Source: Halobacillus sp. Marseille-Q1614 (GTDB lineage: Bacteria > Bacillota > Bacilli > Bacillales > Halobacillaceae). Taken from it: a stretch of DNA of 64,000 bases. Shown piece by piece: positions 25,791-35,271 of this stretch (within the stretch, counting starts at the first letter, position 1; each line of letters starts with the position of its first letter). Position numbers and translations under genes: made by a program. Where the stretch lies: the NCBI RefSeq assembly GCF_902809865.1, contig NZ_CADDWH010000001.1, positions 3,286,001 to 3,350,000 on the forward strand. Reading direction: 5' to 3'. The notes beneath the pieces were generated by a model. That model made no database searches. It saw only the letters and a program-made list of their open reading frames with translations, and was not told the DNA's origin.

Positions 25791-27733
25791 GTTCTTTAAT
25801 TACGGCAGTAGGAAAAGGCTTGTTACTGGAACTTGTAGTTAAGGAACTGACTTCTCACTATGAGCTGACCCGGCTTTCTGATTTAGAGGAGCCATTGCCT
25901 AAAGGGACGAAATTGCTCCTCGTTTTAGGTGATTCTTGGGATCCATCGATACACCAAAAAGCTGAAGAGGCCGCCTTTGAGTGTGGCATCGATTGGCTGC
26001 GGGGTTTTGTGGCGTTTGGTGAAGGGCTGATTGGGCCATTGGTCCGCTCCGGGAGTGAAGGGTGTTCTCAATGTGCAGATGCGAGAAGGATGATGGCTGC
26101 GAGCGATCGTCAGGATCTATGGAAGATCCAGCAGGTGTTAACCGAGGATCAGGAGATCAAAGAGGATGAATGGGTTTCTCAAACCGGCCTGCTGCATATA
26201 GCTCACCTTATATTAAATGAAGTCCATCGTGTGATGAACGGAAAGCCGGCTCAATTAGAAGGGCATATGAGTTTGGTCAACATGAGGACGCTGGAGAGCT
26301 CCAGGCACTTCATTCTGCCGGAGTCCATGTGTTCTGTGTGCAGCCCTTTCGTAGAAGATGCCCCTTCTCGTGCCGTGATATCGCTTGAGCCAAGTATGAA
26401 GATCAGTGAAGATAGTTATCGATGCCGATCGATGAAGGAGCTGGGCACCTTCCTTTCAAAGGATTACCTCGATCCGCGCACCGGTCTTTTAAATAATAAA
26501 ATGATCGATTTTGAAACGCCGTTTGCCGATGTGATTGTCAACCTTCCTTTAATGAACGGGAATGAAGGGTCGGCCGGCCGGACAGATTCCTATGCCATCA
26601 GTGAAATGACAGCCATTTTAGAAGGGCTGGAACGGTCTTGCGGTATTGCTCCTAAGGGAAAACGAACGGTTGTATATGACAGCTACCGCAACCTCGATTC
26701 GGCCCTTCATCCTCTTGAGGCAGGGGTTCACGCAAACGAACAATATGCGAAAGAGGGTTTCCCTTTCACCGCCTTTGACCCGGATAAAAAAATGAATTGG
26801 GTGTGGGGGTATTCGCTATTAAATAAAGCTCCCATCTTAGTTCCGGAACTGCTGGCTTATTATAGCATGGGGTGCGGGGATGGGATTGTGTTTGAAACCT
26901 CGAATGGTTGTGCGATAGGAGGAAGCAGGGAAGAAGCGATTTTCCACGGGATTATGGAAGTGCTCGAACGTGATTCATTTCTGATGTCCTGGTATGCCCA
27001 GCTCCCTCTTCGTCGTATTGACCCTTACTCTTCCAATGACATAGAGCTGCATTTGCTGATCGACCGTATGCTGGAGGCAGGCGGTTATAATCTTTATCTA
27101 TACAACGCAACCATGGAACACGGCATTCCGTGCATAATGACCATCATAAAGAACCGGACATCTGATCCTGATGCCCTGAACCTTATCTGCGCTGCCGGAG
27201 CTCATCTCGACCCGGTAAGAGCAGTGAAAAGTGCCATATTTGAGAGTATCGGAATGATCGCGCCTTTGAATAAAGAGTTTAAAAAGAACAAAGAGAAGTA
27301 CTTAAAAATGCTCCATGATTCATCTCTTGTGAAAAAAATGGATGATCACGGGATGGTATACGGGCTTCCTGAAGCTGAAGAGCGCCTTCAATTTTTATTC
27401 AATCAAAATCATCCGATGCAGACATTTGCTGATGCCTTTCCTTGTAAACGAAGTCATCCTGATCTCACCGAAGATTTGAATCATGTGCTGGAGGTGTTCC
27501 GCCAATTAAAGCGGGACGTCATTGTGGTTGACCAAACGACTTCCGAAATTAGACGAAATGGACTGCATTGCGTAAAGGTGCTGATTCCAGGAATGCTTCC
27601 GATGACATTTGGCCATCACCTGAGGCGCGTGACAGGCTTAGACAGGGTTTTAAAAGTTCCAAAAGAACTCGGTTATGTCAATCGGATCCTAACGCTAGAC
27701 GACCTCAATCCCTATCCGCATCCATTTCCTTAA
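25787..27733 (+). CDS. hcaD: YcaO cyclodehydratase (HcaD type)
   Basis: 648 residues from a GTG that overlaps the preceding TGA. The N-terminal third is a reduced C-protein region with a zinc site, CSQC (residues 93-96) and CSVC (182-185). The YcaO domain shows ISEMTAILEGLERSCG and EEAIFHGIMEVLERDSF, the glutamate-rich ATP/Mg motifs, and ends in the proline-rich tail NPYPHPFP that is needed for azoline formation. It uses ATP to cyclise cysteines of the precursor into thiazolines. It acts with the F protein upstream. Confidence 0.93.
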   Translation: MSSLITAVGKGLLLELVVKELTSHYELTRLSDLEEPLPKGTKLLLVLGDSWDPSIHQKAEEAAFECGIDWLRGFVAFGEGLIGPLVRSGSEGCSQCADARRMMAASDRQDLWKIQQVLTEDQEIKEDEWVSQTGLLHIAHLILNEVHRVMNGKPAQLEGHMSLVNMRTLESSRHFILPESMCSVCSPFVEDAPSRAVISLEPSMKISEDSYRCRSMKELGTFLSKDYLDPRTGLLNNKMIDFETPFADVIVNLPLMNGNEGSAGRTDSYAISEMTAILEGLERSCGIAPKGKRTVVYDSYRNLDSALHPLEAGVHANEQYAKEGFPFTAFDPDKKMNWVWGYSLLNKAPILVPELLAYYSMGCGDGIVFETSNGCAIGGSREEAIFHGIMEVLERDSFLMSWYAQLPLRRIDPYSSNDIELHLLIDRMLEAGGYNLYLYNATMEHGIPCIMTIIKNRTSDPDALNLICAAGAHLDPVRAVKSAIFESIGMIAPLNKEFKKNKEKYLKMLHDSSLVKKMDDHGMVYGLPEAEERLQFLFNQNHPMQTFADAFPCKRSHPDLTEDLNHVLEVFRQLKRDVIVVDQTTSEIRRNGLHCVKVLIPGMLPMTFGHHLRRVTGLDRVLKVPKELGYVNRILTLDDLNPYPHPFP

Positions 27734-27753
27734 TTTCGAAAGGGAGGTACGTG

Positions 27754-29322
27754 ATGGATCTTGACTTGTTCTTACACCATTTACATTTTCAAAGTGACCG
27801 GGTGATCCCGCCGGGCTGGGAAGCAGATTGGGAAGATGCTCCCCTTCCCTTTAAAATCTACCGCGATTTGCCGGAGGCTCCCCTGGCCCACGATCTTCCG
27901 CTTTCTTTGCAAGACCAGTCCTTGACCTCAAGGCTTGATGTAGAGGAAATGAGTTATTTTCTCTGGTACGTATTTGGAATCACTCAATTTAGCCAGACGG
28001 CACTCCCTCCCATGGAGGACGGAAAATCAGTCGAGACCATTCATTCATTCCGCCGGTTCGTGCCATCGGGGGGAGCCTTATACCCCAATGAATTGTATAT
28101 ATATCTTAAAATAGAAGAACTGCCGGACGGGATCTATCATTATGATGTCGCTCACCACCGTGTTTTATTGCTGCGAGAAGGGAATTTTGATGCTTATTTG
28201 ACGAACGCTCTTGGAAGCCGCTGTGAGATGTCGGACTGTTTTGGGGCTGCGATCATTACAACGATGTTTTGGAAGAACTTTTTTAAATACAACAACTTTT
28301 CCTACCGCCTGCAAGGACTGGATGCGGGCGCACTCATCGGTCAGCTGCTTATGGTTGGCAAAAGTTTCGGTTTTTCATCAAAGGTTCATTTTCAATTTCT
28401 TGATCAAGCCATCAATCACTTGCTCGGGCTAAATGATCAGGAGGAAAGCACCTATGCGGTCATTCCTATATCAGAACATAAAGGATTAACCAAACCTGAG
28501 GGGAAGTTTAGAGAAATAGCTGCATCCGCATTGTGTGAAGAAATCCCGGAAATCAGCACCCGCCACTACCAGAGGTCAGAAAGAGTCCTTGAATATCCTG
28601 AAATATTGAAAATGAATCAACACTCGATGTTGGCCACGCCTGGGGAATTCCGGCAATTGAATAAAAACAAAGAGAAGAAGGACAACATTCAAAGGTTCAT
28701 TTTGCCGGAAGTGAAGAGGTTAAACTATGATTTAGCTCATGTTTCCCGGAGCCGGTATTCTCCAGGAATGGACTTCATAGAAAAAGGAATCAATCTGATG
28801 CAGCTCGCTTCGCTTCTAAAGGAAACGGTGGATTCGAAGGCATTTGATAATGATCTGGATCGAGGAAAGGGGCAGACCCCCCGTATCTCGGTTTATGGGT
28901 GTTTTCATAATGTTGAAGGATTACCTGATGGAGCCTACCTGTATGACGACACCTCTCATTCCTTAATACAAATAAAAAAGGGAGATTTTCGCATGGCCCT
29001 GCAGGCAGGGATGACACTCGATAACGTTAATCTGCACCAGGTGCCGATGTGCCTTCATATCGTGGGAGAACGGAATCACTACAAAACAGAGCTTGGGTAC
29101 AGAGGATACCGAGTGCAGCACATGGAAGCGGGCATGCTCCTTCAGCGATTATTGTTAACGGCCAGCGCGCTTGGGATGAACGGTCATCCTTTACTGGGAT
29201 TTGATGTGAATGGATGTGATCAAATTTATGAACTGGAAAATTTAGATCAAACGACTCTCCTTCAAATTCCTGTCGGTTTCTACCATCCTAGAAGCTGGTT
29301 AATTGGGAATATTCATGGCTAG
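27754..29322 (+). CDS. SagB-type azoline dehydrogenase, two tandem domains
   Basis: 522 residues from the ATG at 27754 with GGGAGG upstream; the longer frame inside hcaD is not used. Two FMN nitroreductase-like domains of the SagB/ThcOx type are seen: residues about 70-260 (RRFVPSGGALYPNELYIYL, GIYHYDVAHH, YRLQGLDAGALIGQLLMVG) and about 345-520 (YGCFHNVEGLPDGAYLYDD, YRGYRVQHMEAGMLLQRLLL). The first keeps the PSGGALYPNE flavin motif and the second has lost it, so only one may bind FMN. It oxidises thiazolines to thiazoles. It closes the cluster. Confidence 0.9.
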   Translation: MDLDLFLHHLHFQSDRVIPPGWEADWEDAPLPFKIYRDLPEAPLAHDLPLSLQDQSLTSRLDVEEMSYFLWYVFGITQFSQTALPPMEDGKSVETIHSFRRFVPSGGALYPNELYIYLKIEELPDGIYHYDVAHHRVLLLREGNFDAYLTNALGSRCEMSDCFGAAIITTMFWKNFFKYNNFSYRLQGLDAGALIGQLLMVGKSFGFSSKVHFQFLDQAINHLLGLNDQEESTYAVIPISEHKGLTKPEGKFREIAASALCEEIPEISTRHYQRSERVLEYPEILKMNQHSMLATPGEFRQLNKNKEKKDNIQRFILPEVKRLNYDLAHVSRSRYSPGMDFIEKGINLMQLASLLKETVDSKAFDNDLDRGKGQTPRISVYGCFHNVEGLPDGAYLYDDTSHSLIQIKKGDFRMALQAGMTLDNVNLHQVPMCLHIVGERNHYKTELGYRGYRVQHMEAGMLLQRLLLTASALGMNGHPLLGFDVNGCDQIYELENLDQTTLLQIPVGFYHPRSWLIGNIHG

Positions 29323-29334
29323 ATCATACAAATA

Positions 29335-29371
29335 GATTCCTTACGGTAAATCAAACGTAAGGAATCTTTCG
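29335..29371 (+). terminator. terminator of the thiazole peptide cluster
   Basis: GATTCCTTACG pairs with CGTAAGGAATC around a ten-base loop, followed by TTTCGTT. Confidence 0.8.
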
Positions 29372-29376
29372 TTGTC

Positions 29377-29542
29377 TAGGAAATTATAAAATTCCAAGCT
29401 GTGGATCTATATGTTTAAAAGAGCGACATCCAGCTCCAGCACCCAGACACTCGCGTCATAAGCAATCAAAGGGAAGGACACCTTCCTCCGGCCGTTTTGC
29501 TTATGCGTTTCGTGTCTACCAGGGCGCTTCGAGCCTTTGTTC
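29377..29542 (+). repeat. long dispersed repeat, copy 1
   Basis: 166 bp nearly identical to 50522-50698, with about ten substitutions and one indel of about eleven bases. Inside, CATAAGC pairs with GCTTATG and GACAC with GTGTC, so each copy can fold into one large hairpin. It contains CGACATCCAGCTCCAGC, which recalls a repeat I know from many Bacillaceae intergenic regions. It follows a terminator and has no ORF. Together with the terminator it fills 29323-29628. Confidence 0.85.
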
Positions 29543-29628
29543 TTTTTAGCAGATATAAGGTGAAAATGGCGATTGACCTCTATTTGCAGCAATTACTTCC
29601 TATGCCTAAGAGGGTTTTCAATCGTACT

Positions 29629-30681
29629 CTATCTCTTCGTTAAAATACTTTTCAATAGAATCGCTTCATTAAAAACTCTCGGATCAAGACCCACTTTTTT
29701 ACTCAGCTGATCCAAACGGTAAATCAATGTATTTCGATGAATGTGCAGAACCTCTGCGGTTTGGTTCATCTTTAAGTCATTCTCGAAAAAGTGCTCCAGC
29801 GTCTCTAGATAGGACGGATCGAGCTTTTGAAGACGCTGGACGTAGGGATCAGTAACTTCACGAAAAACGTCCGGATCCAAATGATAAAGGAGCCGCTCGG
29901 TTTTAATCGACTCGCTTTCTATAACTTTCCCTTTTTCTCCGGCAAGTTCAATTGCTTCACGCGCCTGCTTGCAGGACTGTCGGATGCCTTCGATTGAATA
30001 TCCAGGCTGTCCAGCCCCGATGTACACACCTTCAAGGTTAGGGATTAACAGACGCTCACCCTCAAAGGGAAGGGGAACGACGACCGTGTTTTCCTGGTAA
30101 GGCAAAATGAAGAGAGGGTCATAGTTTTCCAGGAGAGGGCGGATTTTATCAGCCAGTTCAAAAGCGTTCTGTGATTGATAAATGACCACCTGCCACTGTT
30201 TGTGCACATCTACTTGGAGGGTATACTTCGCTTCCCGCTCTAATTCCTCAAGGTTGACTTTGACCGGATGAAGCAGCTGCTGCAGCCACTGGTTCCACTG
30301 CCGCTCCAGGAAAAAAGCTTGCTTCTGCATATGCATTTGCTCAAGCGTGATCTCTACAGAGCCTTGCGTCATTCGTGCGGCCTGCATGACGTGATCGGGG
30401 TTTCCGGTCAGACCGACGACTCCTGCCAGCTCCCCGCGGTGGAAGATCGGTAAGTTGACTCCTGATTTCGCATTAGAAAAATGATCAACGTCTTTCTCTG
30501 TAATGATTTGCGCATTCTTAGCTTCGATGACGGCACGCGCCCCGCCATGCAGCTGACCGACGCGCTCTGGATCAGTGCTTGCGACAATTTTTCCGCGGGC
30601 GTTCATGAGGTTGATCGGCACATCTATGTATTTGGATAAGCGCGAGATAATTTCCCGCCCTAATTGCTCAGTCAGTTCCAT
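29629..30681 (-). CDS. cdaR: sugar-diacid regulator CdaR family
   Basis: 350 residues. The N-terminal diacid recognition domain (about 1-135: LGREIISRLSKYIDVPINLMNARGKIVASTDPERVG, SGVNLPIFHRGELAGVVGLTG) precedes a GGDEF-like linker and the PucR-type C-terminal helix-turn-helix (MNQTAEVLHIHRNTLIYRLDQLSKKVGLDP). In E. coli CdaR activates glucarate/galactarate and glycerate genes, and the Bacillus homologue YsfB sits by glycolate genes. The glycerate kinase here is 13 kb away but carries a palindromic operator, making it a possible target. It is a single gene. Confidence 0.9.
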   Translation of the reverse strand: MELTEQLGREIISRLSKYIDVPINLMNARGKIVASTDPERVGQLHGGARAVIEAKNAQIITEKDVDHFSNAKSGVNLPIFHRGELAGVVGLTGNPDHVMQAARMTQGSVEITLEQMHMQKQAFFLERQWNQWLQQLLHPVKVNLEELEREAKYTLQVDVHKQWQVVIYQSQNAFELADKIRPLLENYDPLFILPYQENTVVVPLPFEGERLLIPNLEGVYIGAGQPGYSIEGIRQSCKQAREAIELAGEKGKVIESESIKTERLLYHLDPDVFREVTDPYVQRLQKLDPSYLETLEHFFENDLKMNQTAEVLHIHRNTLIYRLDQLSKKVGLDPRVFNEAILLKSILTKR

Positions 30682-30877
30682 GGCTGTGACTCCTTTTTGT
30701 TACCATCATACCAAAAAGTAAAACCTAATTGTCATGGTTAGCCTTCTGCCGCCCAATCCTCCTCCAGAAACCCCACGCCGCCCGCTTTTTATTAAAATTG
30801 CCCTCTATCAGACCTTGATTTCCTCTAGCGTGGTAATCGGGATTCCATTGGTCATAAAGGGGACGAATGCGTCGGGA

Positions 30878-30977
30878 AGCACCTCGCTTTCCACGGGGAA
30901 GACGGCAAGTCTCCTCGGGCTTTTAAGCCCTGTGGGGTCTTGCCAGTCTTGCGTCTCCCGTAGGAGTCTCGGTGCTT
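30878..30977 (+). repeat. CGCTTTCC/AGGAGTCTC structured repeat, copy A
   Basis: Outer arms AAGCACC and GGTGCTT enclose TCGCTTTCC ... TAGGAGTCTC, with inner stems GGCAAG/CTTGCC and GGGCTT/AAGCCC. It lies in the 660-bp gap 30682-31341 together with copy B in the opposite orientation; no gene is seen in that gap. Confidence 0.75.
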
Positions 30978-31134
30978 ACCTCCCCATTACAAGCGAAAAG
31001 GTGAATGGAATCCTGCCCTTGCGTGAAGAGGAATCCCACGACTCTTCACCTGGTACCCTGCATTCTTAAAAGCTTAGACCCCAGGAAAAGAGCAAATAGA
31101 ACGAGAGAGAAAAACTTGTCAGGATAAGGGCGAA

Positions 31135-31240
31135 GGGAAACGGGGAGACTCCTATGGGAGGAACGTGCAGGGTGAGATCCCCGCAAGGCGAAGCCTTAAG
31201 GAAGCTCACCGTACGCCCATGGAAAGCGATCCGTTTCCCG
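31135..31240 (-). repeat. CGCTTTCC/AGGAGTCTC structured repeat, copy B
   Basis: Outer arms GGGAAACGG and CCGTTTCCC differ from those of copy A but pair with each other. The core ends AGGAGTCTC and CGCTTTCC are shared. Inner stems are GGTGAG/CTCACC and AAGGC/GCCTT. It is inverted relative to copy A, about 160 bp away. Confidence 0.75.
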
Positions 31241-31302
31241 GAGCCCTTTGCGCGATCCTTCGAAAGAAAAGTCGGTCGTCTAAAAGCATGAGATTTCTCC
31301 AC

Positions 31303-31339
31303 AAGAAAAGCCTGATCCTTGATTAGGATCAGGCTTTTT
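31303..31339 (-). terminator. terminator of azoR
   Basis: AAAAGCCTGATCC pairs with GGATCAGGCTTTT; a U-tract follows on either strand. It sits directly behind the azoR stop. Confidence 0.85.
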
Positions 31340-31341
31340 AT

Positions 31342-31974
31342 TTAAGCGTTTTGGTAAGAAAGGTTTTTAGCAGATTCCGCTACTTTTTCAAGACCTTGCT
31401 GAACGATTTCTTCTGCTTTGTCCGGCTGTGCGTTATGGCCTTCGATGACCACTTCATCTTTAACCTGCATACCGAACAGTCCGCCGAATACATTGCGCAT
31501 ATAGTTTAGGGACATTTCCATTGGCGCCATGGATGGATCAGAGTAAACACCGCCGCGCGCGTTCAATAGAATGACGCGTTTGTCATCCATAAGCGGCTTC
31601 AGGCCGTCTTCTGTATATTTGAAGCTAAAGCCGGCTTCTGCAAGATAATCAATGAATGTCTGCAGCTTCGCCGGAATGGTGAAGTTCCAAAGCGGGAAGG
31701 CAACGACAATGACGTCAGCGGCACTTACGGCATCTTTCGCTTTTTGCTTGGCATCCAGCAGACGCTGCTCTACGTCTGTTAAGGCAACACCTTCGTGCTG
31801 CTTGCCTAATGCGCTGAATAGCTCCTGGCCAAAATAAGGAGTGTCTTCCTCGAATACGTCATACGTGCTTACGTTGATTTCTTCATTGCCTTTTATATTC
31901 TCAAGAAACGTCTCGTACATTTTTGTAGAGATTCCATCAGGACGGTTGTTCGCTTTTATTACTAATACGTTCAT
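31342..31974 (-). CDS. azoR: FMN-dependent NADH-azoreductase
   Basis: 210 residues, flavodoxin-like fold. It reduces azo dyes and quinones by two-electron transfer from NADH through FMN and protects against thiol-specific and quinone stress. Motifs: VLVIKANNRP at the start, VAFPLWNFTIPAKLQTFIDYL (about residues 94-114) forming the FMN and quinone pocket, and LLNARGGVYSD. GGAGGG precedes the start. It is a single gene and resembles B. subtilis AzoR1/AzoR2. Confidence 0.93.
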   Translation of the reverse strand: MNVLVIKANNRPDGISTKMYETFLENIKGNEEINVSTYDVFEEDTPYFGQELFSALGKQHEGVALTDVEQRLLDAKQKAKDAVSAADVIVVAFPLWNFTIPAKLQTFIDYLAEAGFSFKYTEDGLKPLMDDKRVILLNARGGVYSDPSMAPMEMSLNYMRNVFGGLFGMQVKDEVVIEGHNAQPDKAEEIVQQGLEKVAESAKNLSYQNA

Positions 31975-32258
31975 TTAAAAAAGTCCCTCCATGTTGTAGT
32001 GATCGTAATGATTTAACAGAACTCATTATAAAACCTCGAAACTGAGATTTCAATTTTTATGCTTGTCTTGTATTTCTCATGCTCTGGCAGCCTCATATAA
32101 ATAAAACCTTGCTTCATACTATGTATGGAAGAAGCGAGTTTTTTTAAATGCAACTATTGGGCTGTTTTCTATGGATTCGACATAAAATTGTTAAAATTTT
32201 CTGTATCTTTTGCTATTGTTAAAGTTACCAAATTATTCAAGGAGGAAAATACATACTT

Positions 32259-33752
32259 ATGCTATCGATTAAAAGCAAACAAATGATTGTCCTTTTCTTT
32301 GCTGTGTTTTTGATGTTCATCCCTTACCCATCCTATGAAGAGCCCCAGGTGAGCGCTTTTTACGAGAATGCCGCTCTATCCGATAAGCTCAATGTGATCT
32401 TGACGGATGAAAAATTGAATGGTGCGCTTGCGGGTGTCAGTGTACGCTCGGCGGAAACCGGTGAATTGATTTATGAAAATGACGGGGATCTTCGGTTAAA
32501 GCCTGCTTCTAACATGAAGCTTCTGACGGGGGCTGCTGCCCTTGAAACACTGGGGACGGATTATACGTTTACAACAGAGGTATTAGCAGACGGTGAAAGG
32601 AAGGGTAACGGTAAAATGCTTCAGGGCGACCTTTATTTGAAAGGGAAAGGTGATCCTACGTTAATGGCAGAGGATCTTGAAGCGATGGCTCAGTCGCTGA
32701 AAGAAAAAGGGATCCGCCAGATTACTGGGGATCTGATTGCAGATGATACGTGGTATGACGATATCCGCTTATCCGAGGATATCTCCTGGAACGATGAAAC
32801 CAATTATACGGCCGCGCAAATATCGGCACTCACCGTGTCGCCAAATGAGGATTATGATGCGGGGACAGTCATCGTTGAAGCGCATCCTTCTAATACAAAA
32901 GGAGAGCCGGCTGAGATTATAGTAACTCCTGAAAATGATTATGTGGAAATCATAAATAAAGCAGAAACTGTGGCTGAAGATCAGGAAAAAGATATCTCGA
33001 TCGAACGGACACATGGAACCAATCAGATTGTGATTGAAGGCGAGATTCCAGTGGACGGGAGCCGCTCGCGTTCCTGGGTGGCTGTTGATGAACCGGCAGG
33101 CCTTGCTTTAGATTTATTTCATGAAGCTTTAGAAGAACAGGGAATCAAAATCAAAGGGGAAGAGCGCACAGGTAAAACTCCAAAAGCTGCTGAGCTGCTT
33201 GTATCTAAAGACTCAATGCCGGTAGAAGATCTGTTCATTCCTTTTATGAAGCTTAGCAATAATGGCCATGCCGAAGTTTTAGTAAAAGAAATGGGGAGAG
33301 TCGTTCATGAGGAAGGCAGCTGGGATAAAGGCCTTCAAGTCGTAGAAGAATTCTTAGCGGATAACGGGGTAAATGCGGATACGCTGAGGCTGCGTGACGG
33401 ATCCGGCATGTCTCACGTGAATAATGTCCCTGCCAACGAGTTCTCAAAACTTTTATATGAAGTGCAGGAAAAAGACTGGTTCCCGGCTTATTTGAAGTCC
33501 TTGCCAGTAGCGGGCGACAGTGACCGCTTTGTTGGCGGTACGCTGCGTAACCGTTTTGACGGAACAGCGGCTGAAGGGAACATTCAGGCGAAAACAGGAT
33601 CGATCACAGCCGTAACATCACTTTCCGGGTATGTCACAACAAAAGACGGGGAGGAGCTGGTATTCTCCATCGTTTTAAATAATTATCTCGGATCTGTCCG
33701 GGCCATTGAAGACAAAATCGCTGTGACCTTAGCAGAGCATGAGTCCGAATAA
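32259..33752 (+). CDS. dacB: D-alanyl-D-alanine carboxypeptidase/endopeptidase (PBP4, peptidase S13)
   Basis: 497 residues with an N-terminal signal segment (MIVLFFAVFLMFIPY). It is a class C penicillin-binding protein that trims or splits peptidoglycan cross-links outside the cell. The three active-site motifs are intact: SNMK in KPASNMKLLTG (nucleophile Ser near residue 85), SNN in LSNNGHAEVL, and KTG in AKTGSITAV. The S13 insert domain lies between the first two. It is the counterpart of B. subtilis DacC. A GGAGGAAAATA site precedes it with slightly long spacing. Confidence 0.93.
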   Translation: MLSIKSKQMIVLFFAVFLMFIPYPSYEEPQVSAFYENAALSDKLNVILTDEKLNGALAGVSVRSAETGELIYENDGDLRLKPASNMKLLTGAAALETLGTDYTFTTEVLADGERKGNGKMLQGDLYLKGKGDPTLMAEDLEAMAQSLKEKGIRQITGDLIADDTWYDDIRLSEDISWNDETNYTAAQISALTVSPNEDYDAGTVIVEAHPSNTKGEPAEIIVTPENDYVEIINKAETVAEDQEKDISIERTHGTNQIVIEGEIPVDGSRSRSWVAVDEPAGLALDLFHEALEEQGIKIKGEERTGKTPKAAELLVSKDSMPVEDLFIPFMKLSNNGHAEVLVKEMGRVVHEEGSWDKGLQVVEEFLADNGVNADTLRLRDGSGMSHVNNVPANEFSKLLYEVQEKDWFPAYLKSLPVAGDSDRFVGGTLRNRFDGTAAEGNIQAKTGSITAVTSLSGYVTTKDGEELVFSIVLNNYLGSVRAIEDKIAVTLAEHESE

Positions 33753-33786
33753 ATAGGCTTTGTTAAACGAAGGTGTAGGCGGTAAT

Positions 33787-33857
33787 AAATTTGCTGATTT
33801 CTTAAAGCGGGCGGACATGCAAGTGAGGAGGATTGCGCGTTCGTCCGAAGCAAATTT
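33787..33857. repeat. imperfect palindrome between dacB and agrC
   Basis: AAATTTGCT (33787-33795) pairs with AGCAAATTT (33849-33857), and inside CGGAC pairs with GTCCG. There is no U-tract. It may be a degenerate member of the structured repeat family or a 3' hairpin of dacB. Confidence 0.45.
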
Positions 33858-33972
33858 CTGAATTTCCAAGTTTCCCCCTAATATACTAATATTTGGTTTA
33901 CTTTACGGGCGGTTAGGTTTATTATTTGGTATATATAACAATAATTAATAAAATTGTAAAAGGGAAATTGTC

Positions 33973-35271
33973 ATGCTTATTACATTTATCGGCAGTACGA
34001 TTGAAACCCTGCTCATTCTGCTGATCGGCCTGGCTTGTATCAACCGGCTTCAGCAGAAATGGACACTGGTGTTCGTTAGTATGAGTATTGGAGTTTTCTT
34101 TATGGTGATCAGGGATCATGTGCCTTCCCTGGTCTATATCTCTTTTGCAGCGATATTAATTTCACTTGTGATTGCCCCGATTTTATCTCTGACTATGAAG
34201 AGTGCCTTGATGGTTGTGTTTATCGGCACGATTTCATTGTTACTGGCTGAGGCCCTCAGTTTCAGCTTAATCAGCTTCTTTGTCGACGACATAACCCAAT
34301 TGCTGCAGAATGATTGGACACGCCTGTTATTATCGATTCCTCATGTTTTATTACTATTAGTTTGCTTACATATTCTTAGAAAAAAGAAAATTATAATCCA
34401 TGACAGCGAATTGATTGCGAGTGCTTCAACGGATGACCGCAAGTTTGGGTATTACCTCAATGCGATTGTCATGCTCCTTTGTATATCCTTTTTTGTGCTG
34501 TACATCCTGGTCTACCGGGCGGACAGTCAGCTGGCACGTCTGCTGGCGACGCTGTTATTTGCCTCGATTCTCATTTTCTTTCTATGGTCGGTTCGTAAAA
34601 TGCTTCAGCTTTCACAGAAAATTACGGATATTAAAATTGACCATCAGCTTCAATCAGAAGCAATCGCTCACTTCAGGGAAATCAGATCCCAGCACCACGA
34701 CTTTATTCATCATTTAAACTCCATCTATGGCCTGCTTCTTAAAGAAGATGTGGAAAGCTCCAAAAAGTACATCAGTGAATTGGTCGAGGTGACGAATGCG
34801 CTTAATCAGACGATGACGCTTAAGCACCCGGCGATGACGGCTTTATTACATACGTTAAAACAGACAGCTCAGTTAAAGGGGATTACGATTGATTATGCGG
34901 TTAACAGTCATTTGCTGGATACGCCGCTGAAAGTTTATGAGATTAATCAGATTCTCGGGAATTTGATTCGTAATGCCATTGAAGCTACAGAATCGACTCC
35001 TGAACCGAAGAGGATATCCGTGGAGTTCGGGGAGACGGAGGAGGATCAGTTTATCGTGGTGACGAATTCGTTTAACCTCGGCGAAGCCGATTTAGCCAAC
35101 TTCTTTGAGGAAGGGTACACGACGAAAAAGACAGATCACAACCAAGGTATCGGTCTTTCTTCTGTGCGGAAAACCGTGGAGAAATACAATGGGATGATTT
35201 ATCCGGAAGTCGATGATGATCAGATCAGCTTCCATACTTTCCTTCCGAGGAGGCATGAGTATGAGCATTAA
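33973..35271 (+). CDS. agrC: quorum-sensing histidine kinase, AgrC-like
   Basis: 432 residues. Six or seven N-terminal membrane segments (1-215) form the peptide sensor. The dimerisation helix carries the phospho-acceptor histidine in REIRSQHHDFIHHLNSIYGLL (near residue 241), and a GHKL ATPase domain follows (ILGNLIRNAIEAT, N-box; NQGIGLSSVRKTVEKYNG, G-box). This is the AgrC/ComD architecture (HPK10). It senses the cyclic peptide made by the next two genes and phosphorylates AgrA. The gene overlaps agrB by eleven bases and comes first in the operon, unlike the usual B-D-C-A order. Confidence 0.9.
   Translation: MLITFIGSTIETLLILLIGLACINRLQQKWTLVFVSMSIGVFFMVIRDHVPSLVYISFAAILISLVIAPILSLTMKSALMVVFIGTISLLLAEALSFSLISFFVDDITQLLQNDWTRLLLSIPHVLLLLVCLHILRKKKIIIHDSELIASASTDDRKFGYYLNAIVMLLCISFFVLYILVYRADSQLARLLATLLFASILIFFLWSVRKMLQLSQKITDIKIDHQLQSEAIAHFREIRSQHHDFIHHLNSIYGLLLKEDVESSKKYISELVEVTNALNQTMTLKHPAMTALLHTLKQTAQLKGITIDYAVNSHLLDTPLKVYEINQILGNLIRNAIEATESTPEPKRISVEFGETEEDQFIVVTNSFNLGEADLANFFEEGYTTKKTDHNQGIGLSSVRKTVEKYNGMIYPEVDDDQISFHTFLPRRHEYEH

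Noticed and set aside
31066-31302. 78-codon minus-strand frame
   Set aside because: It runs through structured repeat copy B and has no ribosome site; its sequence is explained by the repeat.
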